Origin: Oscillospiraceae bacterium
GTDB lineage: Bacteria; Bacillota; Clostridia; Oscillospirales; Ruminococcaceae
Length of the DNA stretch: 64,000 bases
NCBI GenBank assembly: GCA_015066115.1
Contig: SVOZ01000003.1
Span: 124,001 to 188,000 of the forward strand
Reading direction: 5' to 3'
Shown: in pieces, positions 1-7,998 of the stretch
Layout of the letters: each line of letters begins with the position of its first letter
Position numbering within the stretch: position 1 is the first letter of the stretch
Program-made: the position numbers and the translations under genes
Notes under the pieces: generated by a model
Databases searched by the model: none
What the model was told of the DNA's origin: nothing
The model's input: the letters and a program-made list of their open reading frames with translations, nothing else

Positions 1-72
1 CACTTAAAATCCATTATTGACAGACTTTCCAAAATTCCCGATATTAACAGTGTAGAAAGGGCTATAAATTAA
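1..72 (+). CDS. relA: C-terminal end of RelA/SpoT-type (p)ppGpp synthetase (partial)
   Basis: Only the last 23 codons and the stop are in the window; the gene starts upstream. The visible residues (LKSIIDRLSKIPDI followed by SVERA) look like the last helix and strand of the regulatory ACT domain that ends RelA/SpoT alarmone synthetases. The stop TAA shares one base with the ATG of dtd (TAATG), so the genes are translationally coupled. The order relA-dtd-hydrolase-hemZ is common in Clostridia and is the main support for the name. Confidence 0.7.
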   Translation, partial: HLKSIIDRLSKIPDINSVERAIN

Positions 73-536
73 TGATAGCTTTAGTTCAAAGATCGCAAGA
101 GGCCGGCGTTTGTGTGGATGGAAAAATTGTTGGCAAAATAGATAGAGGAATTGCCGTTTTTGTCGGCGTTTTTGAGTCGGACAGCGAAAAAGAATGCGAT
201 TTTCTTGCAAGGAAGATCGCAAACCTTCGCATCTTCACCGACGAGAATGATAAAATGAACCTTTCTTTGATCGACACCGATGGTCAGGCACTTGTTATTT
301 CAAACTTCACCCTTTGCGCAGATGCCAAAAAGGGAAACCGCCCCTCTTATGTGGCGGCAAAACAGCCCGATGAGGCTAACAGACTTTATGAGTACTTTTG
401 TAAAAAACTTCTTGAAAACGGAGTAAAAAAAGTGGAACGCGGAGTTTTTGGTGCGCATATGATGGTTTCTGTCAATAATGACGGACCTATTTCGGTCCTG
501 CTTGACACAGAAAAGATTATGCCTAAGGCGAGGTAA
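72..536 (+). CDS. dtd: D-aminoacyl-tRNA deacylase
   Basis: A 154-residue protein of normal length for the Dtd family. These cytoplasmic dimeric enzymes hydrolyse the ester bond of D-aminoacyl-tRNAs (and Gly-tRNA-Ala), keeping D-amino acids out of proteins. The N-terminus MIALVQRSQEA matches the family. The active-site signature usually written SQFTL appears as SNFTL (residues 77-81). The cross-subunit Gly-Pro motif is present as NDGPIS (about 136-141), with Ser where Thr is usual. The start overlaps the relA stop by one base. The next gene follows after 4 bases, so this is part of one operon. Confidence 0.95.
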   Translation: MIALVQRSQEAGVCVDGKIVGKIDRGIAVFVGVFESDSEKECDFLARKIANLRIFTDENDKMNLSLIDTDGQALVISNFTLCADAKKGNRPSYVAAKQPDEANRLYEYFCKKLLENGVKKVERGVFGAHMMVSVNNDGPISVLLDTEKIMPKAR

Positions 537-540
537 TAAA

Positions 541-1167
541 ATGAAAATTGAAACAGTTGTATCTGGTAAGCTTGATAATAACACCTATGTTGTCATAACA
601 GAAAGTAACAATGCAGTTATTATTGACCCCAGCCTTGATTATGAAAAAATCGACAATGTTCTTTCAAATTCGGGTGCAAGCTTAAAATATATCATTTTCA
701 CCCACGGTCACTATGACCACACCGCCTCGGCAGGCAGGCTCCGGCAAAAAACAGGTGCAAAGCTTGTAATTCACCACAGAGATGCCGAAATGCTCAGTGA
801 CGGTGAAAAAGACCTTTCCTTTATTTTTACAAATCACCCCGAACTTTGCAGTGCAGACATAGAGGTGGATGACGGCGACTTTTTGGAGCTTGATGAGCTT
901 AAGTTTGAGTTTATGTCAACCCCCGGACATAGTAACGGCTGTATGCTTATTTTCTGTGGAGATGTTATCTTTACGGGCGACACCGTTTTAGAGGGAACTG
1001 TCGGCAGGACAGACCTTTACGGAAGTAACGACAGCCTTATGATCCAGTCTGTTCGGAAAATTGCCGCACTTGAGAAAAATTACACCCTGCTTTGCGGCCA
1101 CGGAAAGCCCTCGACCCTTGAATTTGAAAAGAAATATAACCCTTATTTTATTGAATATGCAAGGTAA
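541..1167 (+). CDS. MBL-fold metallohydrolase (glyoxalase II-like)
   Basis: A 208-residue metallo-beta-lactamase-fold hydrolase of the small glyoxalase II-like group. The metal-binding signature HGHYDH is at residues 55-60, and TPGHSNG and FTGDTVLEG supply later ligands. I chose ATG 541, preceded by AAGGCGAGG, over in-frame codons inside dtd. It lies between dtd and hemZ, as in many Firmicutes. Members hydrolyse thioesters such as S-lactoylglutathione or bacillithiol analogues, but the substrate cannot be told from sequence. Expected to be cytoplasmic with two zinc or iron ions. Confidence 0.85.
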   Translation: MKIETVVSGKLDNNTYVVITESNNAVIIDPSLDYEKIDNVLSNSGASLKYIIFTHGHYDHTASAGRLRQKTGAKLVIHHRDAEMLSDGEKDLSFIFTNHPELCSADIEVDDGDFLELDELKFEFMSTPGHSNGCMLIFCGDVIFTGDTVLEGTVGRTDLYGSNDSLMIQSVRKIAALEKNYTLLCGHGKPSTLEFEKKYNPYFIEYAR

Positions 1168-1172
1168 ATAAA

Positions 1173-2630
1173 ATGCAGATCATAATAAATAATCATCCCT
1201 TTCGCTATGAAATGGAGAACATAGCAAGAATGTTCTTTCACTCAAAACAGCTTGAAATTAAATATGACATTTTTGAGCCTGTCGGCGACTATGTGCTTAC
1301 AGAAATAAGAGATGATGAGATTTTTGTAAAAGTATCGGCAGAGGATAAAACTGCTGAGAATAGGGAAAAACTTCGCGCAAAGGGAGAGAGCCAAACAGAA
1401 TGGCAGATGGCGGCGCTTTTGTATGATTGCCTTTCCTCTTTAAGCGGCAAAACTCAGAAATGGGGACTTTTAACGGGTGTGCGCCCTACAAGACTTGTCC
1501 ACCGTATGCTCGATGATAATAAGAGCATTCCTCAAATAAGAGAAAAATTCATAAATGAATATAAGGTAAGCGAGCAAAAGTTTAGGCTTCTCTGGCAGAC
1601 CGCTATGGCCGAAAGACCTATAATCTCGGCATCAAAGCTACGCGATTTCAGCCTTTACATCTCAATCCCGTTTTGCCCCTCAAGGTGCAACTATTGCTCC
1701 TTTGTCTCAGCCTCGGTTGAAAGGTTTGCATCGGTCATTCCGAGCTATGTCGAGCACCTTGCAAAAGAAATAGAGTTTACCGCTGAGATTGCCAAAAATG
1801 CAGGACTTTCTCTTAAATGCGTCTATTTCGGCGGCGGCACTCCGACAACTTTGTCAGCAAATGAGCTTGAATTTCTTATGGGAAAAATAGGCGACTGCTT
1901 TGATTTGTCGGATTTAAATGAATACACGGTTGAGGCGGGCAGACCCGATACAGTAACGCTGGAAAAACTGCTTGTTTTAAAGAAAATGGGGGCAGACAGA
2001 ATCAGCATAAATCCCCAGACCTTTAATGACGAAGTCTTAAAAACTATCGGCAGAAGGCACACAACAGATGAGACCATAAAGGCTTATGAGCTTGCCCGCG
2101 AGGTCGGCTTTAAAACTATAAATATGGATCTTATTGCAGGCCTTAGCGGCGATAGCTTTAAGTCCTTTTGCAATTCGCTTGATAGAGCGGTCGGTTTGAG
2201 TCCGGAAAATATCACACTTCACACCTTAACTGTAAAAAGGGCGGCAGATCTCTCCCAAAGCGCCAAAACCACCTTCGAAAGCGGCGAAAGCCTTGCCGAA
2301 AAAATGGTGGGAGCATCTTTTGATTATTTTTATGGCGGAGGATATGCCCCGTATTATATGTACAGACAAAAGGGAACCCTTTCAAACCTTGAAAATGTGG
2401 GTTATTGTAAAAAAGGCCATGAGGGTTACTATAATATCTATATTATGGATGAGGTGCAGTCTATCTTGGCCCTCGGCGCAGGCGCCGTTACAAAGCTTAA
2501 GGCTCCGAATAATCAGGAGATAAACAGAATATTTAATTATAAGTATCCTGCTGAATATATAAACGGATTTGAAAATATAATAAACAGAAAAAGAGAGGTG
2601 GAGAGTTTCTTTGAACAATATCCTTTTTAA
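1173..2630 (+). CDS. hemZ: HemZ-type coproporphyrinogen III oxidase-like radical SAM protein
   Basis: A 485-residue radical SAM protein. The cluster-binding motif C168-PSR-C172-NY-C175 follows SIPF, as in the HemN/HemZ family, and GGGTPT (about residues 219-224) is the SAM-binding glycine motif. About 150 residues precede the radical SAM core, which distinguishes HemZ from the shorter HemW. HemZ proteins are named as oxygen-independent coproporphyrinogen III dehydrogenases. No other heme gene is seen here, so the true substrate is open. The last 20 bases overlap the next gene, implying coupled translation. Confidence 0.85.
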   Translation: MQIIINNHPFRYEMENIARMFFHSKQLEIKYDIFEPVGDYVLTEIRDDEIFVKVSAEDKTAENREKLRAKGESQTEWQMAALLYDCLSSLSGKTQKWGLLTGVRPTRLVHRMLDDNKSIPQIREKFINEYKVSEQKFRLLWQTAMAERPIISASKLRDFSLYISIPFCPSRCNYCSFVSASVERFASVIPSYVEHLAKEIEFTAEIAKNAGLSLKCVYFGGGTPTTLSANELEFLMGKIGDCFDLSDLNEYTVEAGRPDTVTLEKLLVLKKMGADRISINPQTFNDEVLKTIGRRHTTDETIKAYELAREVGFKTINMDLIAGLSGDSFKSFCNSLDRAVGLSPENITLHTLTVKRAADLSQSAKTTFESGESLAEKMVGASFDYFYGGGYAPYYMYRQKGTLSNLENVGYCKKGHEGYYNIYIMDEVQSILALGAGAVTKLKAPNNQEINRIFNYKYPAEYINGFENIINRKREVESFFEQYPF

Positions 2631-3588
2631 TGAAAACGGAATTGTAACCGATAAAAGAGTAAATGAACTTGCTGAAAAATCAATTTCGGATTTTGTTGCT
2701 CTTTGTGAAAAAAGATATGATGACCAACTTGAAAGCGTTTGCAAAAAGCTTTTGGGGGACGATAAATATAAGATAGTGCTTCTTGCAGGGCCGTCCGGCT
2801 CGGGAAAAACCACAACCGCAAGAAAGCTTTCGGAAAAAATAACAAACGGCGGCAAAAATGCAGTTTATATTTCGCTTGACGATTTCTTTTTAAACAGAGA
2901 AGATTTGCCGCGCCTTCCAAACGGAGAAACCGACTTTGAATCTGTTTACACACTTGATTTAGACGAAATTCATAAGTGCTTTTCTCTTATTTTGTCGGGA
3001 AAAGAGGCGCTTGTTCCGCATTTTGATTTTGTCAGCGGAAAAAGACAGAACGAAAATGCTAAAAGGCTTGTTCTCGGCGAGAAGGACATAGTTATTGTTG
3101 AGGGACTTCACGCAATAAACCCCGAACTTACAAACGGCATTGAGGCTTTTGACGGCAAGGGCTTTTATAAGCTTTTTGTAAATCCCGACAGCCAGATCTA
3201 TAATGAGGACGGCAGCTATGTTTTAAAGAGAAGAACTCTCAGAATGATGCGTCGTATGATTAGGGACTATTTTTTTAGAGGCAGTAGCCTTGAAAACACT
3301 CTTAATATGTGGGATGGCGTTTGCAGAGAGGAAATAAAAAACATAATTCCTTTTAAGGACTCTGCCGACACCGTTATTGATACTACACATTTTTATGAGC
3401 CCTGCATTTACCATCACTATCTTCTTCCCATTATAGAAAAGTCGGAGATAAAAAATGAAAAGCACGCCCAAACCCTTAAAGAGCTTGCAGAGAAGCTTGA
3501 CCTGTTTTTTGATGCTCCGAGCGATATAGTTCCAGAAAATTCAATGATAAGAGAGTTTATAGGTTCATCCGATATTGTAAAATTTTAA
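2611..3588 (+). CDS. Nucleoside (uridine-like) kinase, short form
   Basis: A 325-residue P-loop kinase of the uridine kinase/phosphoribulokinase family. The Walker A motif GPSGSGKTT is at residues 60-68, followed by SLDDFF, typical of uridine kinases, and VEGLHAIN. The start is TTG 2611 behind GAGAGGTGGAG, inside the end of hemZ. Many clostridial homologues are near 550 residues with a threonyl-tRNA-synthetase-like/TGS N-terminal half; here only about 55 residues precede the P-loop, so that half is absent. It probably phosphorylates a nucleoside in salvage; the exact substrate is not determinable. Confidence 0.8.
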   Translation: MNNILFNENGIVTDKRVNELAEKSISDFVALCEKRYDDQLESVCKKLLGDDKYKIVLLAGPSGSGKTTTARKLSEKITNGGKNAVYISLDDFFLNREDLPRLPNGETDFESVYTLDLDEIHKCFSLILSGKEALVPHFDFVSGKRQNENAKRLVLGEKDIVIVEGLHAINPELTNGIEAFDGKGFYKLFVNPDSQIYNEDGSYVLKRRTLRMMRRMIRDYFFRGSSLENTLNMWDGVCREEIKNIIPFKDSADTVIDTTHFYEPCIYHHYLLPIIEKSEIKNEKHAQTLKELAEKLDLFFDAPSDIVPENSMIREFIGSSDIVKF

Positions 3589-3602
3589 AAAAGTTGTATA
3601 AT
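3575..3602 (+). promoter_or_regulatory. Sigma-A-type promoter for the zinc-ribbon gene
   Basis: TTGTAA (3575-3580) and a perfect TATAAT (3597-3602) separated by 16 bases, overlapping the 3' end of the nucleoside kinase gene. It lies 38 bases before the start of the next gene and likely begins the transcript running into the spoVB-like gene. Confidence 0.6.
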
Positions 3603-3639
3603 ATATAACGGACAAAACTTTTTGAAAGGAAAAATTAAT

Positions 3640-4053
3640 ATGAGCTTTATAGATGAAATTCGCGATACAGCTAAAGCGGCTCTTGATTTGGGCAGCGAAA
3701 AAGCCGATGAAATAATTGAAAAGGGCAAAACCAAGCTTAAAATATATAAACTGCGCAGTAAGCTTAAAGAGGCCTATGCCTATCTCGGACTCAGAGTTTA
3801 TATCAAAACCAAAAAAGGCGAAAATGTAGAGGACGCTATCGCTATGCAGATAGAGGAGATCGATGCTCTGCGAACAAGCCTTTCCGAGCTTAAGGAGCAG
3901 GCAGACCTTTTAAAGTATTATGAAAAGTGCAAAAACTGCGGCGCCTTTAATGATAAGGATGACGAATTTTGCTTAAGCTGCGGCGCAACCTTAAAGCCGT
4001 TTCACAAAACGGCTTATTCGGTGAAGTTTGATGAGGATAAACAAGAAAAATAA
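3640..4053 (+). CDS. Small zinc-ribbon protein with helical N-terminus
   Basis: A 137-residue protein of unknown function. The first 95 residues are charged and helix-prone (MSFIDEIRDTAKAALDLG...), probably a coiled coil. The C-terminus carries a four-cysteine zinc ribbon (CKNCG, 12 residues, CLSCG). I chose ATG 3640 over an upstream in-frame TTG because AAAGGA (3625-3630) is well placed for it. It has its own promoter and is followed 17 bases later by the flippase gene. The zinc ribbon suggests protein or nucleic acid contact, but nothing more specific can be said. Confidence 0.75.
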   Translation: MSFIDEIRDTAKAALDLGSEKADEIIEKGKTKLKIYKLRSKLKEAYAYLGLRVYIKTKKGENVEDAIAMQIEEIDALRTSLSELKEQADLLKYYEKCKNCGAFNDKDDEFCLSCGATLKPFHKTAYSVKFDEDKQEK

Positions 4054-4070
4054 AAGCGAGGTTGAAATCC

Positions 4071-5819
4071 TTGAAACAGCGTGTTAAAAAGGAGCGCACA
4101 AGTCAGAGTTTTTTAGAGGGAGCTTTGATTTTAGTTGTCGCAACCGTTATTGTTAAGGTAATAGGCGCAATATTTAAAATTCCACTCGGAAACCTTCTTA
4201 AGGAGGAGGGATTCGGGTACTTTAGTGTTGCCTATAATATGTTCACTCCGCTTTATTCGCTTGCAATGGCAGGGCTTCCCGTTGCCGTTGCCAGAATGGT
4301 TTCTGAAAACGCCACAAAGGGAAATTACCGCGATGTTAAAAAGATCCTTCGTATCTCAACTGCGGCATTCACCGTTACAGGCGCTGTCGGAACCCTTATT
4401 ATGCTTTTCGGAGCGGGAGTATATTCTGAAAAAATCGTTGAAACCCCTGCGGCATTCCTTTCTATAATAAGCCTTGCCCCTGCTGTGTTCTTCTGCTGTA
4501 TGATGAGCTCAAGGCGCGGCTATTATGAAGGTCTTAAAAATATGTACCCGACCGCTATTTCGCAGGTTATTGAGGCGGTTGTAAAGCTTGTGCTCGGTCT
4601 GCTTCTTTCCTGGCTTGTTATTTATATAGGAACCTCGCAGTTTGAAAGCACAGGCACCGTTTTCGGAACTGCCTGCAGCGATGCAAAAGAGGCTAAAGCG
4701 ATAATTTACCCCTTTGCTTCTGCGGCGGCAATACTTGGTATTACGCTCAGCACCGTTTTCGGAGCGATTTATCTGCATATTCGTTATTTAAGAAAAGGCG
4801 ACAGCATAACGGCTGAGCAGCTCTCGAAGGCTCCTCCTGCAAAAAGCGGTAAAGAAATTTTAAGGGCGCTTATTGCAATTGCTCTGCCTGTTTCGCTTGG
4901 TACTCTTGCAACCACCCTTACCTCTTTTATAGACTCAAGCACGGTTTTAAACCGCTTAAAATATGTAATGGAGATCGACCCGCAGACCATTGCCCAAATG
5001 TATAAGGGAATAGGCGAGGCGGCAACCGATATTCCCGATTTTATTTACGGAGCTTACTGCTACGCAATAAGCATATTCAACCTCGTTCCCACCATCACAA
5101 CAACATTTGCAATCAGCGCGCTCCCTGCGGTAACTGCCGCATGGACCCTTAAGGATAGAGAACAGACCAAAAAAAGCGTTGAGTCTGTTTTGAGGATAAC
5201 AGGCCTTGTGGCTCTCCCTGCAGGAATAGGCATCGCTGTTATGGCAAAGCCTATCTTGAGCCTGCTTTATCCCGATAGAGTTCTCGGAGTTGAAATAGCC
5301 GCTCCCGCCCTTTCGCTTCTCGGAATAGCTGTAATTTTTGTGGCGCTTATCGGCCCTATAAACAGTATGCTTCAGGCGGTCGGCAGAGCCGATGTTCCTG
5401 TAAAGCTTATGCTTATCGGAGGCGCTATCAAAATCGCAACTAACTTCTTTTTGGTTGCCGTACCATCGATAAACGTAAAGGGTGCACCCATCGGAACGAT
5501 ACTTTGCTATGTATTTCTGTTTTTTGTAAGTATGTATATTCTTTGCAAGCAGATAGAGATGGTGCCCGATATTAAAACAACATTTTTAAAGCCTTTTGCC
5601 GCCGCTGTGTTCTGCGGAGCGGCCGCAATAATATCCTATACACTGCTTGATATGGCTTTAAGTTCAAGACTTTCTACGGTAATTTCCATAATTTTTGCAG
5701 TCATAATTTATGCAATTTGCCTATTGTTTTTCAAAGCTCTTACAAAAGATGATATAAATATGCTCCCAAAGGGGAAAATTTTTGTAAAAATACTTGAAAA
5801 AAAGGGCTGGATAGGTTAA
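4071..5819 (+). CDS. SpoVB/MurJ-like polysaccharide flippase (MOP superfamily)
   Basis: About 582 residues and around 14 hydrophobic segments, the architecture of the PST/MOP flippase family that moves undecaprenyl-linked sugars across the membrane. The N-terminal stretch (FLEGALILVVATVIVKVIGA) and IFKIPLGNLL are typical of the SpoVB/YabM/MurJ-like subgroup. SpoVB is needed for spore cortex synthesis, and Clostridia often place such a gene at the head of the cluster hup-rqcP-yabP-yabQ-divIC, as here. TTG 4071 sits 10 bases after AGCGAGG, whereas TTG 4062 would be too close. Whether it carries lipid II or another lipid-linked sugar is not decidable here. Confidence 0.85.
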   Translation: MKQRVKKERTSQSFLEGALILVVATVIVKVIGAIFKIPLGNLLKEEGFGYFSVAYNMFTPLYSLAMAGLPVAVARMVSENATKGNYRDVKKILRISTAAFTVTGAVGTLIMLFGAGVYSEKIVETPAAFLSIISLAPAVFFCCMMSSRRGYYEGLKNMYPTAISQVIEAVVKLVLGLLLSWLVIYIGTSQFESTGTVFGTACSDAKEAKAIIYPFASAAAILGITLSTVFGAIYLHIRYLRKGDSITAEQLSKAPPAKSGKEILRALIAIALPVSLGTLATTLTSFIDSSTVLNRLKYVMEIDPQTIAQMYKGIGEAATDIPDFIYGAYCYAISIFNLVPTITTTFAISALPAVTAAWTLKDREQTKKSVESVLRITGLVALPAGIGIAVMAKPILSLLYPDRVLGVEIAAPALSLLGIAVIFVALIGPINSMLQAVGRADVPVKLMLIGGAIKIATNFFLVAVPSINVKGAPIGTILCYVFLFFVSMYILCKQIEMVPDIKTTFLKPFAAAVFCGAAAIISYTLLDMALSSRLSTVISIIFAVIIYAICLLFFKALTKDDINMLPKGKIFVKILEKKGWIG

Positions 5820-5837
5820 AATAAATAGTAGCGCAAG

Positions 5838-5853
5838 TAAGGAATATTCCTTA
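5838..5853. promoter_or_regulatory. 16-bp perfect palindrome upstream of hup
   Basis: TAAGGAATATTCCTTA reads identically on both strands, 55 bases before the hup start. A weak -10-like TATAAA lies just downstream (5863-5868), so the palindrome would cover the -35 area. It looks like an operator for a dimeric regulator; no regulator is identified. Confidence 0.4.
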
Positions 5854-5908
5854 TATGACCCTATAAATCGTGCTTATGCACAAACAAAAAAATAAAGGAG
5901 AATGTAAA

Positions 5909-6184
5909 ATGACTAAAGTTGAACTTATCAATGCAATCGCTGCAGAAGCTGGTCTTACTAAAAAAGATGCTGAGGCTGCTCTTAAGGCAACCGTTGGCGC
6001 AATCACCGATGCTCTCGTAAAGGGCGACAAGGTTCAGCTCGTTGGCTTCGGAACTTTTGAAGTTCGTGAGCGCGGCGCAAGAGTTGGCAGAAACCCCAGA
6101 ACCAAGGAGACCATCACCATCCCCGCATCTAAGGCTCCCGCTTTCAAAGCAGGTAAAGCTCTTAAAGACGCTGTTTCTAAGTAA
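5909..6184 (+). CDS. hup: HU-family DNA-binding protein
   Basis: A 91-residue histone-like protein that bends and compacts DNA as a dimer. The sequence is textbook [17 protein letters not shown] at the start, the glycine-rich turn [13 protein letters not shown], and the DNA-inserting arm with GRNPRTKE and the intercalating proline. ATG 5909 follows AAAGGAG. It lies between the SpoVB-like flippase and rqcP, a usual clostridial position; mazG, often between them, is missing. A strong terminator follows at once, which fits high expression as a short transcript. Confidence 0.97.
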   Translation: MTKVELINAIAAEAGLTKKDAEAALKATVGAITDALVKGDKVQLVGFGTFEVRERGARVGRNPRTKETITIPASKAPAFKAGKALKDAVSK

Positions 6185-6194
6185 GAAACCTTTT

Positions 6195-6232
6195 AAAAGC
6201 TGTTTTGGCCTTGAGCCAAAACAGCTTTTTTG
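6195..6232 (+). terminator. Strong intrinsic terminator after hup
   Basis: A perfect stem (AAAAGCTGTTTTGGC pairing with GCCAAAACAGCTTTT, loop CTTGA) runs into a T tract. It ends only 15 bases before the rqcP start, so rqcP depends on read-through or an unseen start. Confidence 0.9.
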
Positions 6233-6247
6233 TTGCTTGGAGGATTT

Positions 6248-6490
6248 ATGAGAATAGATAAGTTTTTGAAAAATGCCAGAATTATAAAACGAAGGACCGT
6301 TGCCAATGAAGCCTGTGATAACGATAGAATAATCGTAAACGGCAGGGTGGTAAAGGCGTCCTATAATGTTAAGGTTGGCGACGTAGTCGAGGTAGCCTTT
6401 GGAACACGTAACCTAAAATTTCGTGTGCTTTCAATAAATGAACACGCAAATAAGGAAACTGCCTGCGAGCAGTATGAAATAATAGAATAA
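6248..6490 (+). CDS. rqcP: RqcP-type S4 RNA-binding protein
   Basis: An 80-residue protein that is essentially one S4 domain (MRIDKFLKNARIIKRRTVANEAC..., then VNGRVVKASYNVKVGD). Family knowledge: RqcP (YabO, Hsp15-like) binds stalled 50S-peptidyl-tRNA complexes and assists RqcH in adding C-terminal alanine tails during ribosome quality control. ATG 6248 is preceded by TTGGAGGA. The usual clostridial neighbour yabP is displaced 1.5 kb downstream by the sigma/anti-sigma pair, and terminators stand on both sides. Confidence 0.9.
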   Translation: MRIDKFLKNARIIKRRTVANEACDNDRIIVNGRVVKASYNVKVGDVVEVAFGTRNLKFRVLSINEHANKETACEQYEIIE

Positions 6491-6503
6491 TATTTTTTTA
6501 AGT

Positions 6504-6541
6504 AGACAGCACGGTCGCTTGGCCGTACTGTCTTTATTTTT
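6504..6541 (+). terminator. Intrinsic terminator after rqcP
   Basis: AGACAGCACGG pairs with CCGTACTGTCT (one mismatch) around an 8-base loop, followed by TTATTTTT. It separates rqcP from the inserted sigma gene. Confidence 0.75.
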
Positions 6542-6615
6542 AAAATCAAAAATAAATGTGAGTAAGTGGTGTAAAAAGGTAGTATATAGTTGAGGCAGAA
6601 AGGAAGGCAATCAAA

Positions 6616-7173
6616 TTGGACGATAGTAAGATAATTGAATTGTTCTATGAGCGCTCGGAGCAGGCGATCATCGAACTATCAAAAAAATATGGCTCACTCT
6701 TAAAAAAGATTTCTAAAAACATACTCAACAACAGTCTTGATGTCGAAGAATGTGTAAATGATGCGTATTTGGGCGTTTGGAACACAATACCGCCTCAAAA
6801 CCCTGACCCTCTTACAGCGTATGTTTGCAAAATTGTTCGCAACCTTGCTATAAAAAAATACCATAGCAACACCGCCGCAAAAAGAAACAGCGTATATGAT
6901 GTTTCGCTCGATGAACTTGAAAATTGTTTCAGCGGATTTAATTATGTTGATGATGAGTGCGCGGTTAAACTGCTTTCGGAAAAGATTAATTGCTTTGTTG
7001 ATGAGCTTGACCAAGAAAATCGTGTTATTTTTGTCAGAAGATATTGGTTTTGTGATTCTGTATCGGATATAGCAGACAGACTATCAATGACCAAGCATAA
7101 TGTGGAAGTAAGGCTTTTTCGTGTTAGAGTGAGGCTTAAAAAATTTCTTGAGAAAGAAGGTTATGATCTATGA
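6616..7173 (+). CDS. ECF-type RNA polymerase sigma factor
   Basis: A 185-residue sigma factor of the extracytoplasmic-function type. Region 2 includes the -10-recognition segment DVEECVNDAYLGVWNTIPP and the polymerase-contacting helix; region 4 is a helix-turn-helix (VSDIADRLSMTKHNVEVRLFRVRVRLKKFLE) for the -35 element. TTG 6616 follows AAAGGAAGG. The stop overlaps the next gene as ATGA, coupling it to its anti-sigma partner. Such sigma factors usually drive their own operon; the stretch 6545-6600 is the place to look. The inducing signal is unknown. Confidence 0.9.
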   Translation: MDDSKIIELFYERSEQAIIELSKKYGSLLKKISKNILNNSLDVEECVNDAYLGVWNTIPPQNPDPLTAYVCKIVRNLAIKKYHSNTAAKRNSVYDVSLDELENCFSGFNYVDDECAVKLLSEKINCFVDELDQENRVIFVRRYWFCDSVSDIADRLSMTKHNVEVRLFRVRVRLKKFLEKEGYDL

Positions 7174-7922
7174 AAAGAGAAAAAATTTCAATGGCAATCT
7201 CGAATATTGATAAAAAATATATAACAGAGGCCGAGAATTATGCTGCTCCCGCGAAAAAGGCAGTCAGCATTAGATCTATTTTTATAAAATTACCTGTTGC
7301 CGCTTGTCTTATTGCTTGTCTGCTTGTTGGAACAGGGGCTTATGCAGCTTACGAAATATACGAGTGGTCCTCCTCAATTTTATTTGAGGATGGAACAAAG
7401 GTTGATGTTGTTGAAAATATGACCTATAAAAACATTCCCGAAACTGCACCCAAAACAATTCGTACTGAGGATAGTGTTGGTTCGCTTAGAATGACACACC
7501 AAGAGGTGCAAAAGGCCCTTGGCTTTAAAATCTTAAATTATGAGGGCGCAACCTCTGATGAAATGGTGTATCGAACCGGATTAAATGATGATGGCTCTAT
7601 CGGAAGGGTTGATCTGTGGTGGGCCTACTTTGTTTATGAGAATGAGGATAAAAATATATCTCTTTCTATTTCAATGTTAAACAAAGGCGCTGATTTAGGA
7701 TATGTGCTTGCCTTTCAAGAAGGCTTGGACGCCGCCGGAGGAAAAAAGCTTGAAGATACAGTAACTATTGAGTCTCTTAATACAAAGGCAGTTGTCTACA
7801 CCGACAGATCTCACAGCAATAAATTAGCGATCACCTTTGTATATGATAACGTGATTTATGACTTTTTAGGCTTTGATTACACCCAAGAGGAAATGCTTTC
7901 AGTAATTGAGCAACTTAAATAA
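7170..7922 (+). CDS. Membrane-anchored anti-sigma factor (DUF4367-like C-terminus)
   Basis: A 250-residue protein: about 40 cytoplasmic residues, one transmembrane segment (about 42-63, VAACLIACLLVGTGAYAAY), then about 185 extracytoplasmic residues. The C-terminal part (KAVVYTDRS..., FVYDNVIYDFLGFDYTQEEM) resembles the DUF4367 fold found in many Firmicutes anti-sigma proteins. The 4-base ATGA overlap with the sigma gene and the topology support the pairing. It would hold the sigma factor at the membrane until a signal triggers release. The N-terminal part is short and lacks a recognisable zinc-binding anti-sigma motif. Confidence 0.8.
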   Translation: MKREKISMAISNIDKKYITEAENYAAPAKKAVSIRSIFIKLPVAACLIACLLVGTGAYAAYEIYEWSSSILFEDGTKVDVVENMTYKNIPETAPKTIRTEDSVGSLRMTHQEVQKALGFKILNYEGATSDEMVYRTGLNDDGSIGRVDLWWAYFVYENEDKNISLSISMLNKGADLGYVLAFQEGLDAAGGKKLEDTVTIESLNTKAVVYTDRSHSNKLAITFVYDNVIYDFLGFDYTQEEMLSVIEQLK

Positions 7923-7946
7923 TGCCAAACTTATAAAGAATAATTA

Positions 7947-7998
7947 CACTCCCGTTTGAATACAGTTTACTGATAATAAAACGGGAGTGATTTTTTTG
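7947..7998 (+). terminator. Terminator-like hairpin overlapping the yabP ribosome-binding site
   Basis: CACTCCCGTTT (7947-7957) pairs perfectly with AAACGGGAGTG (7979-7989), followed by ATTTTTTTG. The right arm holds GGGAGTG, the apparent Shine-Dalgarno sequence of yabP, and the T tract runs into its TTG start. It can therefore end the sigma operon and mask the yabP ribosome-binding site. Confidence 0.75.
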
